64,000 nucleotides of DNA from Rhyzopertha dominica (lineage: Eukaryota > Arthropoda > Insecta > Coleoptera > Bostrichidae): contig QCXZ01000064.1 in NCBI GenBank assembly GCA_025024175.1, positions 47,823,325-47,887,324 on the forward strand. The letters run 5' to 3'. This document shows positions 12,805-26,224 of the stretch, one piece after another. The notes below the pieces were generated by a model that saw only the letters and a list, made by a program, of their open reading frames with translations, had not been told where the DNA came from and made no database searches. A program made the translations under genes and the position numbers. Position 1 is the first letter of the stretch. Every line of letters starts with the position of its first letter.

Positions 12805-13917
12805 TTTTTAAAGATAGGTTAGCGGGATTGCAGGCACAGGCGTTGGGTGTTTCCCCGTAAACTCCAATATATAGAGTGACAGGATATATCCCACTACATG
12901 GCCAGATGGTGGTCGGCTGGTTGCATACATTAAAAGTTTTCGTTAAAAATCATATAATACCAGAGAAATATAGNGGGGAGAACACGCAAAGGGCGACTGC
13001 GCATCCCAATTCAGCTGGGACACTATAATGGTCGCCATATTGTCCACAGAAACGTCAAAAATCAGACAGTGTTGTCAAATGGCAGTATATTTTTTGAATT
13101 CAAAGAACTTTATGTGTACCTATAAAAATGAAAAATTTCTGTAAACTCATTTTGCAGTGTAAATGCTACTAGATATTATTTAAAAATATATAATTAAAAC
13201 AAATAATTACTGAAAAAAATTTATTAAGGATTATAATATTTACTTATGCAGGGTGAAATCTTGCGACTTCAAACGTTTATTCGATGTACACTCTTTAACT
13301 ATACAACTCATAACTAAAATTAATGAAACTACCAAAAAATCGTGCAAGCAGAGAACAAAATCACAATCACAATAGCTAACGCCACGGGCCTCGCAATGTA
13401 AACAAAACAATGCTACGAGCATAGAATAACATGTGGCAACGCCGGTCTGGGAGCTTTGTTTATGTGCTGTGTAACTGATGACAGTTGATTGAAGACAGAC
13501 ATTCTCCGTATTGAATTAGCCATTTAATTGATATTTATAGAACATTCCAAGAACAAGTCAAACTGATTTTAGTATTTCAACAGTGCTACATCAAATTGGT
13601 TCGCATTTACCCTATTTTTAAGTGAAACTGTTGCTCAAGATGTCATTATTTTAAGTAATCGCCAAAAGTTTGACGTTCTCGTGCACAATATGGCAGCCCC
13701 CTTGTTTACTAGCATTCGCGCAGAGCCATTAGCGTTCTCCCCACTCTAGTTCTCTGTATAATACTCGTTGGGTATGGGCTCGAACGCGAACGCTCCGGTG
13801 GTGCAACGTGAGCATTCCTGAGGCCAGTTCAGACGATTCGGGTTCGAGTCCCGACCACAGCGAGTTACTTTTTCATTTAAATCTATGCCTGCAATCCCGC
13901 TAACCTATCTTTAAAAA
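12805..13917. mobile_element. Nested TIR element with perfect 32-bp inverted ends
   Basis: The 32 bases at 12805-12836 are exactly complementary to 13886-13917. Both ends include TTTAAA (12807-12812 and 13910-13915), which could be a 6-bp target duplication or part of the TIR. Inner inverted pairs continue the foldback: around 12955-13065 against 13660-13760, including CCATATTGT near 13036 and its complement near 13686. A tRNA-like sequence (13792-13861) lies close to the right arm. Superfamily not assigned. Confidence 0.6.
13792..13861 (+). pseudogene. tRNA-like sequence (tRNA pseudogene or SINE head)
   Basis: A perfect 5-bp T stem, TCGGG/CCCGA, closes the loop TTCGAGT, which matches the internal pol III B box. 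An anticodon-like stem of 4 pairs holds a 7-base loop GGCCAGT, with a non-canonical G at the position before the anticodon. The acceptor arms GCTCCGG and CCACAGC pair at 5 of 7 positions. A run of five T follows within about 10 bases, as a pol III terminator would. The mismatched acceptor and loop argue against a working tRNA. Confidence 0.45.
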
Positions 13918-14490
13918 GTAAAAAATCAAGTTAATAAAAAAAGGCGGGTGCAATGTAAATTCCAATTTTAATCAAATTTTGTACAAATAATGTCAATTGC
14001 CACGTATGATAAAAATCATAATGCATGCGATTTAGGGAATTCGATTCGAATCGATTCAGCCGATTAGATTAATTTCCAATCCATTCAGCAGACTCGATCC
14101 GATTGAAATCGATTCAGTCTATTCGAATCGATTCAAACGATTCGAATCGGTGTTTCGATTAATCGATTCAAATCGATTTTTTCATTGAATCAAAAATCGA
14201 TTCGCCACCTTCTGAATCGCACAGGGCTAGTCAGCAATATTTCTCAGAAGACATAATTTGTAAATATACATCATGAATGCTATCAAAGTAGATCACTGGA
14301 CATGCATTAGAGTAAATAGTGATACACAGATAAAACTGTTTGCTTGGATTTATAAAATCAATTTGTTTGACTTACATTTCTTTAAGCCCAACAAATTAAT
14401 CTTCAAACAAACAAATATTATTTGTCAGAAGAATATCAGTTTGTTTGTAACTATATTACCATTTACGAGGGTGAATGCTTTCAGCGCCCA

Positions 14491-14731
14491 TAATATATGA
14501 TAATATTTTGTCGGGTAGATCGCTGTCTGTTGAAAACACTGACAAAAAATTATTATAATTATTAAAAATTATTATAAATTACAAAATTTTGTTTGTACTT
14601 GTGTCAGGCAAATTTTGAGGTTCTTCTTCTTTGACAAAGATTACAGGTGTAATCGAAACGTCAGACTTATAACTTTTTGTCAGTGTTTTCAAGAGACAGC
14701 GATCTATCCGACAAAATATTATCATATATTA
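14491..14731. repeat. Penelope-type terminal inverted repeat remnant
   Basis: Arms of about 58 bases (14491-14548 and 14674-14731) are inverted copies with few mismatches, including the core ATCGCTGTCT / AGACAGCGAT. The right half, from about 14630, closely matches the sequence after the GIY-YIG domain at 26624-26717. That match is why I assign it to a Penelope-like element terminus rather than to a generic MITE. The segment before the right arm holds GAAACGTC after a 6-bp hairpin, a hammerhead-like feature (see findings). Confidence 0.6.
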
Positions 14732-17700
14732 CCATTTATTTGAGATCGAACAGAACTTGCGAGTTCAAGTAACCTAATAATTATTTGAGCTAATAAAATA
14801 TTATTTTTCACGGTCAAACAATTTATTCCAATGAGTTAAAGTCTCAAATATTTAAATTAAATGTTTTGAAGAATTATATCAACAAAAGTAAATGCTCATT
14901 GCTTCTAATGAATATATATTTCGTTAAATCAGTGTTTATTTTTGTTATTCAACTATTTAAATGTTCAACTCAAACACACCTGTTGTTACAGCATATAACA
15001 TGTATTTAAACAGAATAAATGATGCTTTAATGCAACAATCTGTTGTTGGATACAAAGAAATAATTGTTTGAATTTGCGCGTTCCACTAGCAAAGTGGAAG
15101 TTTGAGGTTTCGCTTCTTTAGCCATGGTTGGACACTGGACAGAATGCATCAAGGTAAATCGGGAGAAACCGCCGTTATTTGTTTCTTATTATTTTCAGTT
15201 TATTTAATTAAATTGTGAAACAAAAGAGAAAGATGGTCACAGATTTTAAAAGTAAGTATGAAGCCTAAATAAAGTATTTGCTTAATATGATGTGAAAAAT
15301 AAGGCATTCAAACAAGCACATGATCATTAACGCAAGCTCTGTTACAAAATGACCATCTATGATTCGTAAAGATGTTAATTACGGCATTGTTTCTTTACAT
15401 CTTGAAGTAGTTATATGTTAGTAAAGTCTGCTCAATGAAGTGCCCTATTTGTACCAAACTACTATTACAAGTAATGCGTTATTTATTTAGTATATTTGTA
15501 ATACTAAAACGGAACACATTTATCACGCTATAGAAACCAGTAGATTTGTGATTGTCCTTTAAATTAAAATAAATATCATACTTTCCGTCTGCATTATATT
15601 CGTACATATAAGTAGCAAAATTTACCTTGTCAATGGACTTGTCTAGGTTAGGCTGATTTAAATCAGATGTTTTTTACTAAACCACTTACAATTTGGCGGA
15701 AATGAATAGAGTGACATATTGCATTTTTAATTACAAGAAACAACTTTTATACGCTCTATAAAAACAGGAAGCCACAGGAATACACTTGCGTAAAATACAT
15801 AGACATATCGAAGTGGGTTAATCAAAATTTATTTCTCTAACTTAAAAACAATTTATTTATATGTTTAAAGGGCTTATTTGAATGCAATATTTATACAATC
15901 TAATTTAAAAATATGTATTTCATTAAAATTTACATGCAGTTTGCTGCAATAACAGAGATAATGAATTGAGCATATGAATTCTTTCAATCAAGCAATTTTT
16001 TGATTCCAGGAAATAGCTGTTTCATTGGACTAAATTAGTGATATCTTTACTGCAAAGAAATATTTATTTGGTATGCAGAGAATCACTCACCTCTTCTCTG
16101 ACTTGTTTCAGTCAAATTTAATCATATGTTTATTCCAAACATCTTCATGGTTTAGTGAAACAAATACCTTGTTCTACAAAGGAAATGATTATTCTTGATT
16201 CAATAGTTTCAAAAGTTAATTAAGAGCTTTGTATATATTATGTTAAATAAATGTTATTTTAGCCGCTTCAAGAATTTTGAGGGTTTGAAACAAACAAATC
16301 ATTTACTTCGCCATATACAAACAAATAATTTGTTTGCCATAAATACATTTTTTTTTCTTCCAAACAAATTGTTCTCTCTGTGTACTGTACATTCTCTTAT
16401 CGGGATTGCAAATGAATTTAATAAACGGTTAGCATATTATAGGTCGCTTATTTATTGATAGTTTACGTTGAGCAAATTACAAAGTAGTCGGGTTTATGAA
16501 ATCGTCGTGCCGTTCCAAATAAAAACCTTACATGTTGCTTCATTTCGCTCCTTTTGATACAAAAAGTAAAAGAGGTACGCAGTCGGTAGGGCAGCAAAAA
16601 CTTCGCACGCGACCAACGGTCATTACGAAATGGAGGAGGGCGGACAAAAAACTTTTAACAAACTGCAAAATCCAATTTCCTTCCTTTGCCCTCACAAAGG
16701 GCAAGTTTTACGAACGTGACAGTTCATTCCGTTTAAAAATATCTCAATCGCTCCGAGGTCCGTATCTGTCGTTTTCGCGTCTGGTTCTGAACACGTCCAC
16801 TTCGCTGCCGGAAAGCTCCCCCATCCAGCAACTTCCCAAACTTGTTACGTCGGACAAAACTCTCAGTGATTTGTTAATTCCGGCCACTTGAATGTTTTCT
16901 ATATGCAAGTTGTATTCAATTCTAAATAGGCCGGCACGGGGCTTTTATACGAAAAGTATTACTTACGCTAGAGTTAATATGTTCCATGACCATCCTGCAT
17001 TTCCTGCACGGTTATATCCTGTACACCACCACAGTTTATTATTTCATCGTTACCATTTAGTTCTTGTCACTGCATCGAAGAAACGACTTGATAATGTTCA
17101 GTAAATATTACAACAGCAATAACGTTTGATGTTATACAGATACTCTTGTGAACATAAAACTATTACAAGAAACAAAAAAGCTTTCACAATACATGACTAC
17201 ATCAATTGAATGCTGAAACATACAGTTAATGTATTTTATGATTCTTTGTGGGTACAATGGAAAATTTTTAGGTAAAATTTTCATTTGCTCTCACTTTTAA
17301 TCTCATAAGAGCAACTATTTTCTGATTTTTTTTTCGGTGCATCGTACTAATTTCCCCGAACCGACTACAAGAACTTTTTTGTCGGCTAAGAATTTGCATG
17401 CACATTTTGAAAAATGACTAACTTGTGTCGACAAATTTTTAATTGCTAACATGAAATTTTTATATGAACATAAAAAAATTGTTATTTATAACAAACTTTT
17501 GTTGCTCTGGCAGTTATCAAATGCTTGCAATTACTAACTTTTACTTTAAATACTATATATTGTTGCGGGAGCAACATATTAGTAATTCGAACAAATCGTG
17601 TAGCTTGTCACCTTCAATGATCAACATTATAATCATTTCGGTTTTCGTTTTCGATCTTTAGGTGTATGCTGGTGTCCTGAACACTTGGACATATATACGG

Positions 17701-17873
17701 TAATTATTTTGTTACTACCAAAGCATTTACGTGGTTGTATGTCTTAAGTTGTAGCATATATTTATTTGGTAGGTTAAGCTAAACAAGATCACATAAATGG
17801 TATAAACCAGATAGCTTTGTTAAATTAGCTTTTATTAAAACATTTTTACAGAGTGCATCTACTGAGAGGATGA
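14732..17873. other. No supported gene; one GC-richer block at 16530-16900
   Basis: Mostly AT-rich unique sequence. The frame 16532-16891 (119 residues) lies in a GC-richer patch, but has no domain that I recognise and no clear splice signals. It could be an exon, a promoter-proximal region or chance. Confidence 0.35.
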
Positions 17874-18004
17874 TTTGCTTCGCGATAACGATCATGGCGG
17901 AATATAACAAGTTTACGGAAGCATGGGATATATTTTGTAGCAGGGCTGCTTTGCTTCTCGATAACGATCATGGCGGAGTATGAGACATTCTGGGAATCAT
18001 GGGA
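17874..18004. repeat. Two-copy tandem repeat, period 76 bp
   Basis: The unit with CGATAACGATCATGGCGG occurs at 17874-17930 and again at 17950-18004, with about ten differences. It is too short to classify. Confidence 0.65.
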
Positions 18005-18472
18005 TCTTGGTCTTACATACTTATATAAATAATTGTTGGTGAGATTTATCTTACTTTATTTATTGGAGCTAGTTTATTTTTAATGAAATATATAGAATAT
18101 ATTTCATTCGTATATATAATGGTAGGTGCGATATCTTATTTTTGCAAACACCTACGATTATGTAAAAAGTTGCATAGGAAATAAACAGCTAATGATAATA
18201 GGTACAACGATGAGAACAGTAAGAAACTTTGTCTACACCTACATTGATGTTGACTATACTATACACAGCACAGCATAGACATGCATTTTAATGTGTGTTG
18301 GTTCTTGCCCGCTATTTGTGAGGCTACAGCTCACTTCCTTTAGGAAGTAGTGCCCGTTAAGGCAGCTAGGTGGCTTTGTCATCATGTCAGTGTAATGCTG
18401 ACAGATGGCATTGCCATCTTAAATTCTTACTTTCATCATACCATTGCTTTGGTATATAAGCAAAACCAGTTC

Positions 18473-18573
18473 TATGCCGTGCTGTCTACACTAGACCTAA
18501 ACTGCACTGTGAGCTGTAATGACAGCGAAATAGTACTATCTGCAGTTGGTTGAGGTGTAGACAGCACAGCATA
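18473..18573. repeat. Hairpin of about 100 nt in a repeat fragment
   Basis: Arms 18473-18491 and 18555-18573 are complementary at 18 of 19 positions. A weaker inner pair (AACTGCA/TGCAGTT) extends the fold. The right arm motif ACAGCACAGCATAGACATGC also occurs near 18267, so this belongs to a small repeat. A pre-miRNA is possible by shape only. Confidence 0.45.
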
Positions 18574-18589
18574 GACATGCATTTCACTA

Positions 18590-18634
18590 CAGAATATGTT
18601 GAAAATACATACTTCCAGGCGTTTTCTCATATTA
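18590..18634 (-). repeat. Fragment of the TIR element at 11130-12526
   Basis: These 45 bases match 11322-11366 with about two differences. The minus-strand reading MRKRLEVCIFNIF parallels the same peptide there, so it is probably a transposase C-terminal scrap. Confidence 0.55.
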
Positions 18635-19199
18635 TAATGTATTAATTGTAGCATTCAGTTACTGTCATCGACTACGAACCAACAAAAATTAAAAGAGAGT
18701 TAAGTGAAACACAATTTATTCAAATTTGATAAGGAAGATTAAAGAAAAAAATAGTAAATTAAAATATTAATTAGACTAGGGGTATAATGTGTTGCATACC
18801 CGGTATGTTTCAAATGTCAACAAATTTTAATAATTGTTTTACGAGAAAAATGTGTAATCTTTTTCTGCCGGTAAAATTATTTTTGTGACTTGAATAAGCT
18901 GACAAATTGAAATAAATCAGCGAAACTTTCTGGACACAAAGAGAATGTAGGTCATCGTTGTCCCGGTCCTGTAATCCCGGTAAAGAAAGTGATAATAATT
19001 TTATATTTAATTTTAAGTGATTTTTTGTTCATCTGCGTAATTTAATAAAATTTACTTGCGGCAAGGGTTTCAACTTATTAATCACAGTTAGGTTGGCCTA
19101 CCAACAAAAAACTTCGAAAAATTTTTTTGCTGCTTTACTAATTATTATTTGTGGATTATTTTGTTATTGTGTCGTACATTTTTTTACTTACCATCTCCC

Positions 19200-19672
19200 C
19201 ATGGAACCCAACAGAACATCTTCCTGCCGGATCCCAACTAGACTGGAAGACCTGGAAAAACCTCAACAGAATCAGATGCCAAATGGGAAGATCCGGAGAT
19301 AACTTGCTAAGATGGGGATATGCCGAGGACGACTCGTGCGTCTGTGGAGAGACACAAACGATGGAATACCTTCTGTCCTGTCCATCCCTACAGACTCCTT
19401 GCACTATTCAGGACCTGTGGGAGGCGAATGATGCGGCAGTGCAATGTGCCAGACACTGGAAGGAGATATGAGCTATCTAACCAACCAACCTGACTTGTGA
19501 CGCTTGTGAACGTCGTATACTTTTATGTGGTTTTTATGTGTTTTATACTTTTACTCGTATGTGTTTTTATTTATACCTATTTCTGTCTATATGTTATTAT
19601 GTTTACTTACTCTCTAGTTATTGATGTAAAAAGTGTAGCTCAGACACGATTAAATAAATAAATCTCACAACA
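19200..19672 (+). mobile_element. 5'-truncated non-LTR retrotransposon (ORF2 tail and 3' UTR)
   Basis: The frame ending at 19471 gives the last 85-90 residues of a non-LTR ORF2. Motifs are NRIRCQMGRSGDNLLRWGY, then CVCGETQTMEYLLSCP, a Cys-rich C-terminal segment, then CARHWKEI before the stop. This pattern is typical of insect non-LTR ORF2 ends. A 3' UTR of about 200 bases follows and ends in AAATAAATAAAT (near 19665), a usual non-LTR tail. Reverse transcriptase and endonuclease are missing, as in most 5'-truncated copies. Clade not assigned. Confidence 0.7.
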
Positions 19673-22600
19673 GCATTGATTGTTCCGGATTTTTTTGAAT
19701 GCGCTCCAACAGCGTCGCATTAATTTGCGCGAGCGGGACTTNACCTTCAGAAACAAGTATGTAAGACCATTTTATTTGATTTAGTATTAAAATATGCGCA
19801 ATATGCCACCTTTCTTAGGAATATGGCCAATTTGCGTATATCCCGAACCTTATTAAGCAATGGGTTTCCTTATTCACGTACTGCATTAAAAGCAGTAGAA
19901 CTAGAGTCAAAAGGCAACGCTAAAATCCTTTGTTACCGAACTGAAAAACCATACACAGAGGAGCTATAGTGGTGCTATCAATAATAATCTATAGCTCAGC
20001 GCATTTTTTATGTTTTAAGAATGTATTTTTTTAACCTAATTGACAGAATGCTTTGCAATGTCAATCTTGTAATTTCGACAACTTGTTACCGTAGCTTCTT
20101 CCCACTGTGAAGATCCCGCCTGCACAACCTAGCCGTAGAGCCTCCGGCCGTTAATTAGCGCTGTGATGCCCGAGTCTGCTTAGGGTAATACCTCCTTCTG
20201 CTCCGTATCAGTTCAATTACGGCACCGCCTTAAGAACTTTTGATTAAGGGGATAAGATAAGAAAACACTAACGTCTAATCTAAGATTGGGAACGATCCAA
20301 TTTGAGTGGAAGAAACTGCTCCATAAAACGTACGCTAGTGCTGGAATGCCGACTGACTTTAAGTGCGGATTGTTAAGCTTTGGTTAAGAACCGAAGTTAA
20401 TTAGAAGGGCGGTCTCCGTTTCGCCGGTTTGCGAGCGTAAATTTCGGCCGCAATGGTGCGGGCGTTGCATTTGATATATCGAAATGGCAATGCATGTTTA
20501 ATATTGCGCATAATATTAGTTTGCAGCACCAATACTTGGGAGTAACGAACGTAATGAATAGGGAGATTCGTGACCTTCCATCAGGATGTAAGAAAATACG
20601 GAAACTATACACCACCTAACAGTAAAACCTTAAAATTAAAAAAAAATCAGAGGTACCTTGTCAGCAGTTGCGTGCATGGCGATTGTATCGATTAAATTAC
20701 GGGTACGTTTACTAATCATCGAATATTGAATGATAAAAAAGTGCAGATATCGGGAAAGTCTGACTAAAACGCAAATTGGTACCGTGACTTTTTTTTGCAA
20801 AGAAAAGCTGTTAAATTTAAACAAGAAACGAATGCACGGTTTCTGATACAGAATCAGGTGGTCCTAGGATGGAACACTGAGGAACGCCTGTAGAAAGAAA
20901 ACGGTTTTCGGAGTAGGATCATAAACTGTGTGTTTAGGCACGAAATTTAATTAACACCTCAGAAAACTCCAAACTATCTGGTTTGAATGTAGTATTATAT
21001 TAAAGGCAATTTAGGCAAAAGCTTTTTAGAAATTTCTCTAAATTACTTGAACCTGACTTCAGTTATGTAAAACTTTAGAAACTTATTATGACAAACTTAA
21101 CAATTATATATTGTTTCTTTGGCAGAAATCCACGTATAGCTTTATAAATATGTATTTGATGTACATGATAGCTTCAGAGCTTTTGCAAAATTTCATAATA
21201 AAGCAAAACGTTAGTTACGCCACCCGGATTTTTTTGCAGTGTAGAAATTTTTTCGTACAGATGATAATAATGTGGAATATTGGAGTAACGATTGCAGTAG
21301 GTGTTCTAATATATTATTACAACCTTTAAGAGCGGCACTAGGAATTCCATCGACGTATGACGGTATGAAAAGACGCCCAAACTTCTTATTCGGCGGTAAA
21401 TGTTCTGCATACAAATAAGCCTTCTCTGTTCCGTAAAAGGTGCACTGTATGAAAGTGGCATCCTTAAAAACGAAACAGTTTGCAAACCTTTTTTAGGATC
21501 AGTTATAACATTGTCACGACAAATTATTTCGTTACCCATGTATTAATCAAGTCCAGGTACTTCGCTAACAACGGACCATTTTGTTTGCATTTTGTAATTA
21601 AATACTGCATTTGTGTTTTTTTTGTGATTTTGGTGAAAATGTAGCATAAGAAAAAGATCTTGGCGTTCTGAAGTTTGTCACCGACACTTTGTAGCTCACG
21701 CCAGTTATGGAAGCTACGCTATATATTCACCAAAGGTAATATGTATATTCAAAGAATCCACGTGCTGCTGAAGACGACAACGGTTCGAATTTCAAATTTT
21801 GCGCGCAAAAATGCTATGATTGGTTACAACAGAGAAAAAACTTTATCAAACCGGTATGTATCTTTTTGTGCAAACATTACATCAATTTTTTTCCAATGAT
21901 TCATAAATTTTTGTTTTCAGTAAGCATCCATAGCATGAAAAAACCAGTAATATAAAATAATAGTGTCCTTAAATTTAGTATTATTTGCATTAGCAGATAG
22001 AGAGCGAATGAAAATATCTAGAGTAAAACTAACCCTACCAAGAGTGAACAGAGCTCTAGTAGAGATTGGCATTCAAAACGCGCCATCTGTAAAATATTAT
22101 TGTGCCGTACTGTTGCCAAGTTAGAGGTTTTGCAGGTAAATTTAGCGGATATACTCTCACCTAGCAAGAAAAATAGGTTTTAGTACTTAGCGTATATTTT
22201 AGCGGGATAAGCTATTTTTAGTTTAATATGAGCTATTACAATTTACCATTTAAACCTAAAGATTGCAGGCATTATAGAATTACCAAATGAACATATGGGA
22301 AACTTAGGTATGAAGCAGAATCGATTTATTTTCGCTAGATCAGTCGATAACTATTGTACTTTCTTTCCTTGGAAAGATATTTGGTGTACACTTTACCTAC
22401 CAATACAAATTTTAACAACGGACGTGTCTTTGGCGCTTATGTGGTCAACGTAATAAAAGTATTGGTGCAGGAGGAACACGAAAAGTTCGAGAACGAAATT
22501 TTGAACGTTCTAACATAATGTGTAGGTGCCTAAGAACTATTTATGACAAAGTAAATAATAAATTTCGTTTTATATTAATAGATTACTCTATTCAGCCCTA

Positions 22601-25110
22601 TTCTAAGAATTTTAGCGGATTTTGGCCGATTACTTGCGGCAATCTAGCGAAATTCCTATTTGTGCGAGTGGCAACTGGCAAACTCTGTTTGCTACCGTGT
22701 TACATGGAGTTTGGAAGTTATTTATTCTTTGGAATTGCTTTCTAAAGGTAAGTAATACTTGCAGAATGGCACTTCATTAGTATGAATAAGGATAAATAAG
22801 TATTCGATCACCACATAGTCTAAATCTTCTTCCAAAATTTAATCCAGTGCCTCAAGGACGTTCAACAGACTTGTGTATAAAAGCGTTTATCCTGCAAGAA
22901 AATTTCTTTAGCAACCAAAGAAAGCTTTACTTCCCAAGAATGTGTTAACCACTATTATTTATATTTGGCTTTTCTGATGCTTAAAGACCAAACTGCATGG
23001 GTTCCTAGTGGTGTTTATTCTTTCCCAGCTCTCTATAGTTTCTCGAAGAAGTTTTTTCTGCGCAGTTTTAATTTATCTGTAAGCAATCCGGAATTAAAAT
23101 ACTATTAGCGAGCATCTTCCTTTTATAAAAAATCGGCTTATTTGCTTTGAAGACTGTTGTACACAAAACAATTTAAAATACTTGCCATCCTATGTTGTAT
23201 AAAACAAAACAAAATTGGTTGAATGCGTTGGCTTAGATCATGTGGGCTTTGGAAATACGGCTAACGTATCGCCCGCTCTTGTAAGGGCATCACAGGGCTG
23301 CAACAAGCCGGTTACTGTTGGATCTTTATAAAGCTTGCTAGGCTGATGAAAATTTACACTTCTCGCAGCAGACATATTGATAAATAGAAGAAGCTTTGAA
23401 AAATGCCACTGCAACCAGTCACAAGGTGCAGTTTTGTCTATTTTTTATGTAAAACTAGAATCTGATTGCTTGGATTTTTGTTTTAATAGAAAGAAATATG
23501 TATAGCATATTTGGTCAACTAAGTAAGTGTTACTCTATTTTAGTCTGTATATCGGTTATGATACGTCGTAAATAGGTGCTACCTGTACCCTATTGATTTT
23601 TTGCTAATCGTTCGCACATGAGATTACAGTCATACATCTAACAAATCCTTGACTCTGCAGTCATGTGGCCTAGTTCAAAACCACATAAAATATCCACTTA
23701 CTGTGCTTACAATACGCATCTCATTTGCAAACAATGTACTCTACAAAATACCTATATAAGAAACTGGTCAATAAACACTCGACCTTATGTCGGTTTCAGT
23801 ATTCGATCTCAAATCAACAATACTTCAACGCATTTGCTCGACATTACTTTAATCAAATATCAAATAGGAAACCTTTGTAAAGCCTTAGATGTGAGGCAGG
23901 TTATATAATTGTAACGTTAAATAACACTGAAAACAGCTTTTGCAAACGAACAAGGATCGCTTTTTTTTCGTTAGCCAAGTGTTTTGTTGCAAAACCGAAC
24001 AAAAACGACACAACGTCTTTAGCAACCCCCGATAAACCCTATACAAAATCCCTTCCTATTTATCAATCTGATACCTCTTCCCCCGATGTGGCGAACGCAG
24101 CCGGGATTTACGACCTACACCACACCGTACAGCTTTCCCGATCATTTGCTATGCGTTTCCGATCAACTAGCGTCATCACGCGTCTCTTATCTCCAACCCA
24201 ACACGACGCGCTGAATGCCACCACCCTCCGGCCAGTTTTAGGGTCCCTGGCGGCGTTGCCATTGAATTGCGAATTGGCTTTAAGTCACTATATATAAACC
24301 TTAAACCGCCCACCGCAGATTACGTCTTGACTATTAGCTCATTGCTTTTCAACCCTCTACTTACTGCAATTAATTATCTTCAGTATTATCAATATATTCT
24401 CAGACAAAATACACGTATGTTGAATGCAGGTAGAGTTTATCTACCTGAAGTAGTTTATTTGCGAAGGAAGTAAATCACGCTTAAAAATATTATATAAGAA
24501 ATTACCTGGGTAGTGTTACGTTGAAACATGTAAGTCGAAAAATGATGAGATAGATTAAAGCTTCAATTTTCAAAGCAATCAACCAAGTCACTATCATTAT
24601 GCCGGCAACGCATATTAACTACAAATGGTGGCTAATAATGTCAACTACAAACAGAACTTTGGTTTTACTAAAATAACTGATTTACTATTTACAAATACCC
24701 TTACTCCGATCCCTACATTTATCTAAATTTATCCATACAAAAATTTTCCTGTAATGGTTTGAATTTTATAAGTCTGCCTGTTTTATTTACAACTAATCTT
24801 AGTGTAGAGCAGCAGAACATTTTTTATTTTGAAAAAGATATTTATATCTGTTTGTGGTTTGCGGTTCATATTGTTACGATGCTGATCTGGTAAAGCCTGC
24901 CGATTATTATTAGGCAACCAAACCGACTAGGTCTGCAGTTCGGGTTATTGCCTAAGGTTATGTTATGACGTTTGAGCATATTCTTCAGGGATCTTTTACA
25001 GTTATATTTAAAAAGCAGCGAAGCAAGCAAAAGACAAGTGAAAAGAAGTGAACCAAATGTTTGAGTATTTTGGTACTAATGAGTGCAGTATAGTATTCTG
25101 AATAGTGGTT
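19673..25110. other. No supported gene; possible TATA element at 24289
   Basis: About 5.4 kb of mainly AT-rich sequence with only short frames. A GC-richer patch at 24010-24330 contains TATATATAAA (24289-24298), which could be a core promoter, but no downstream gene is visible. The patch near 20400-20480 is also GC-richer. I see no TIR pairs or satellites. Confidence 0.35.
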
Positions 25111-26224
25111 TGCTGAAGGGTCTAGGACTTTTCGCCTCCGCCGGTTCGCGGTTGCCCATTCGCAGCCGCCGATTCGCAGCCGGCCGTTTCGCAGCCAGGC
25201 CTTTTCGCAGCCGGACCATTTCAAAGCCGGCCGTTTGGCAGTCGACTGTTTCGACGCCAAACTGATAATATTTAAGACAAAAATTTAAAAATTGGTTTTT
25301 CTGAGAAAGTAAGCTGTCAAGGGACTAATTTGAGTATTATAAAAGATTTTTTCTAAAAGAACTTTTTTGTACCTACCTTATTATCGGGAGTACCTAATTG
25401 TCGAATGGTAAAATAACCAAAATAATCTTCACTATAATATAAGATTTGCAATCACAGGAAGATATGCAAACATTATTTAATATGATTCTTTATTATAAAT
25501 TTTTGTATAAATTTTTTTCCTCGCTCTAGTTCGCTTTTCGACTGCTTTTTAAACAATTTTAATAAATTTACAAATATCAGAAAGTACTTGATAAAAATTA
25601 ATCTATTAGCCTAAATTGTTCTTGTTTAACAAGTAAAGGATAAATGGTAAGAAAAGCGTCTGTGGCACAGAAAATCTAGATGAGGATTTAAACGAAAAGC
25701 AACTATTTTCCTAATTTTATTATTTTGGAATGTTAATAGGATCTATAGATAGGACATGCTGAAAATACCATCATGCAGTGATACAATAATAGGCCGTTGT
25801 ATTACGTTTTTTGCCCAAACATTAATCTATGCCAAGGCGTGTGCCCATCAGTCAAGAAAAAGGCATTAGCTACCCTAAAAAGTTTTTTATATAAAATAGT
25901 GTATCTTCTTTATAAAAAATTCAGGAATTTAGGTACCCTATATCCAATAAATTGTACTTTTTAAGTATGTGACTAAGCAATCTGCACTACCAGTTACCAA
26001 TAGTTACAATTGTGATGGATTCAATAGATACTTTTTGCATAAGAATTACAGATTAACACATAAAGATACGCTTCCGTCAAACAAATGAGTGAACTCAAAA
26101 ATTTACTTCTTACTTCAATGCAAAATTCATTAGTATTTGGGCGAAAGAAAAGTATAATCTTCACTGTAGGAATGAAGCCATTTTTTGTCGTAGGGTCTAA
26201 TATATATTTTTTAATTAATTTTTA

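Larger units (their letters stand above)
12560..14229. mobile_element. hAT-like foldback element with ATCGAT-rich arms
   Basis: Termini are imperfect inverted repeats (TAAGCCTGGGC at left; the right end complements to TAGCCCTGTGC). The 8-bp direct repeat GTCAGCAA flanks both ends (12552-12559 and 14230-14237). Next to each end lies a 150-200 bp array of degenerate GAATCGATT units, in opposite orientation at the two sides. The TAG-type end and 8-bp duplication fit the hAT superfamily. The centre is occupied by another TIR element (12805-13917). No transposase is seen. Confidence 0.75.
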
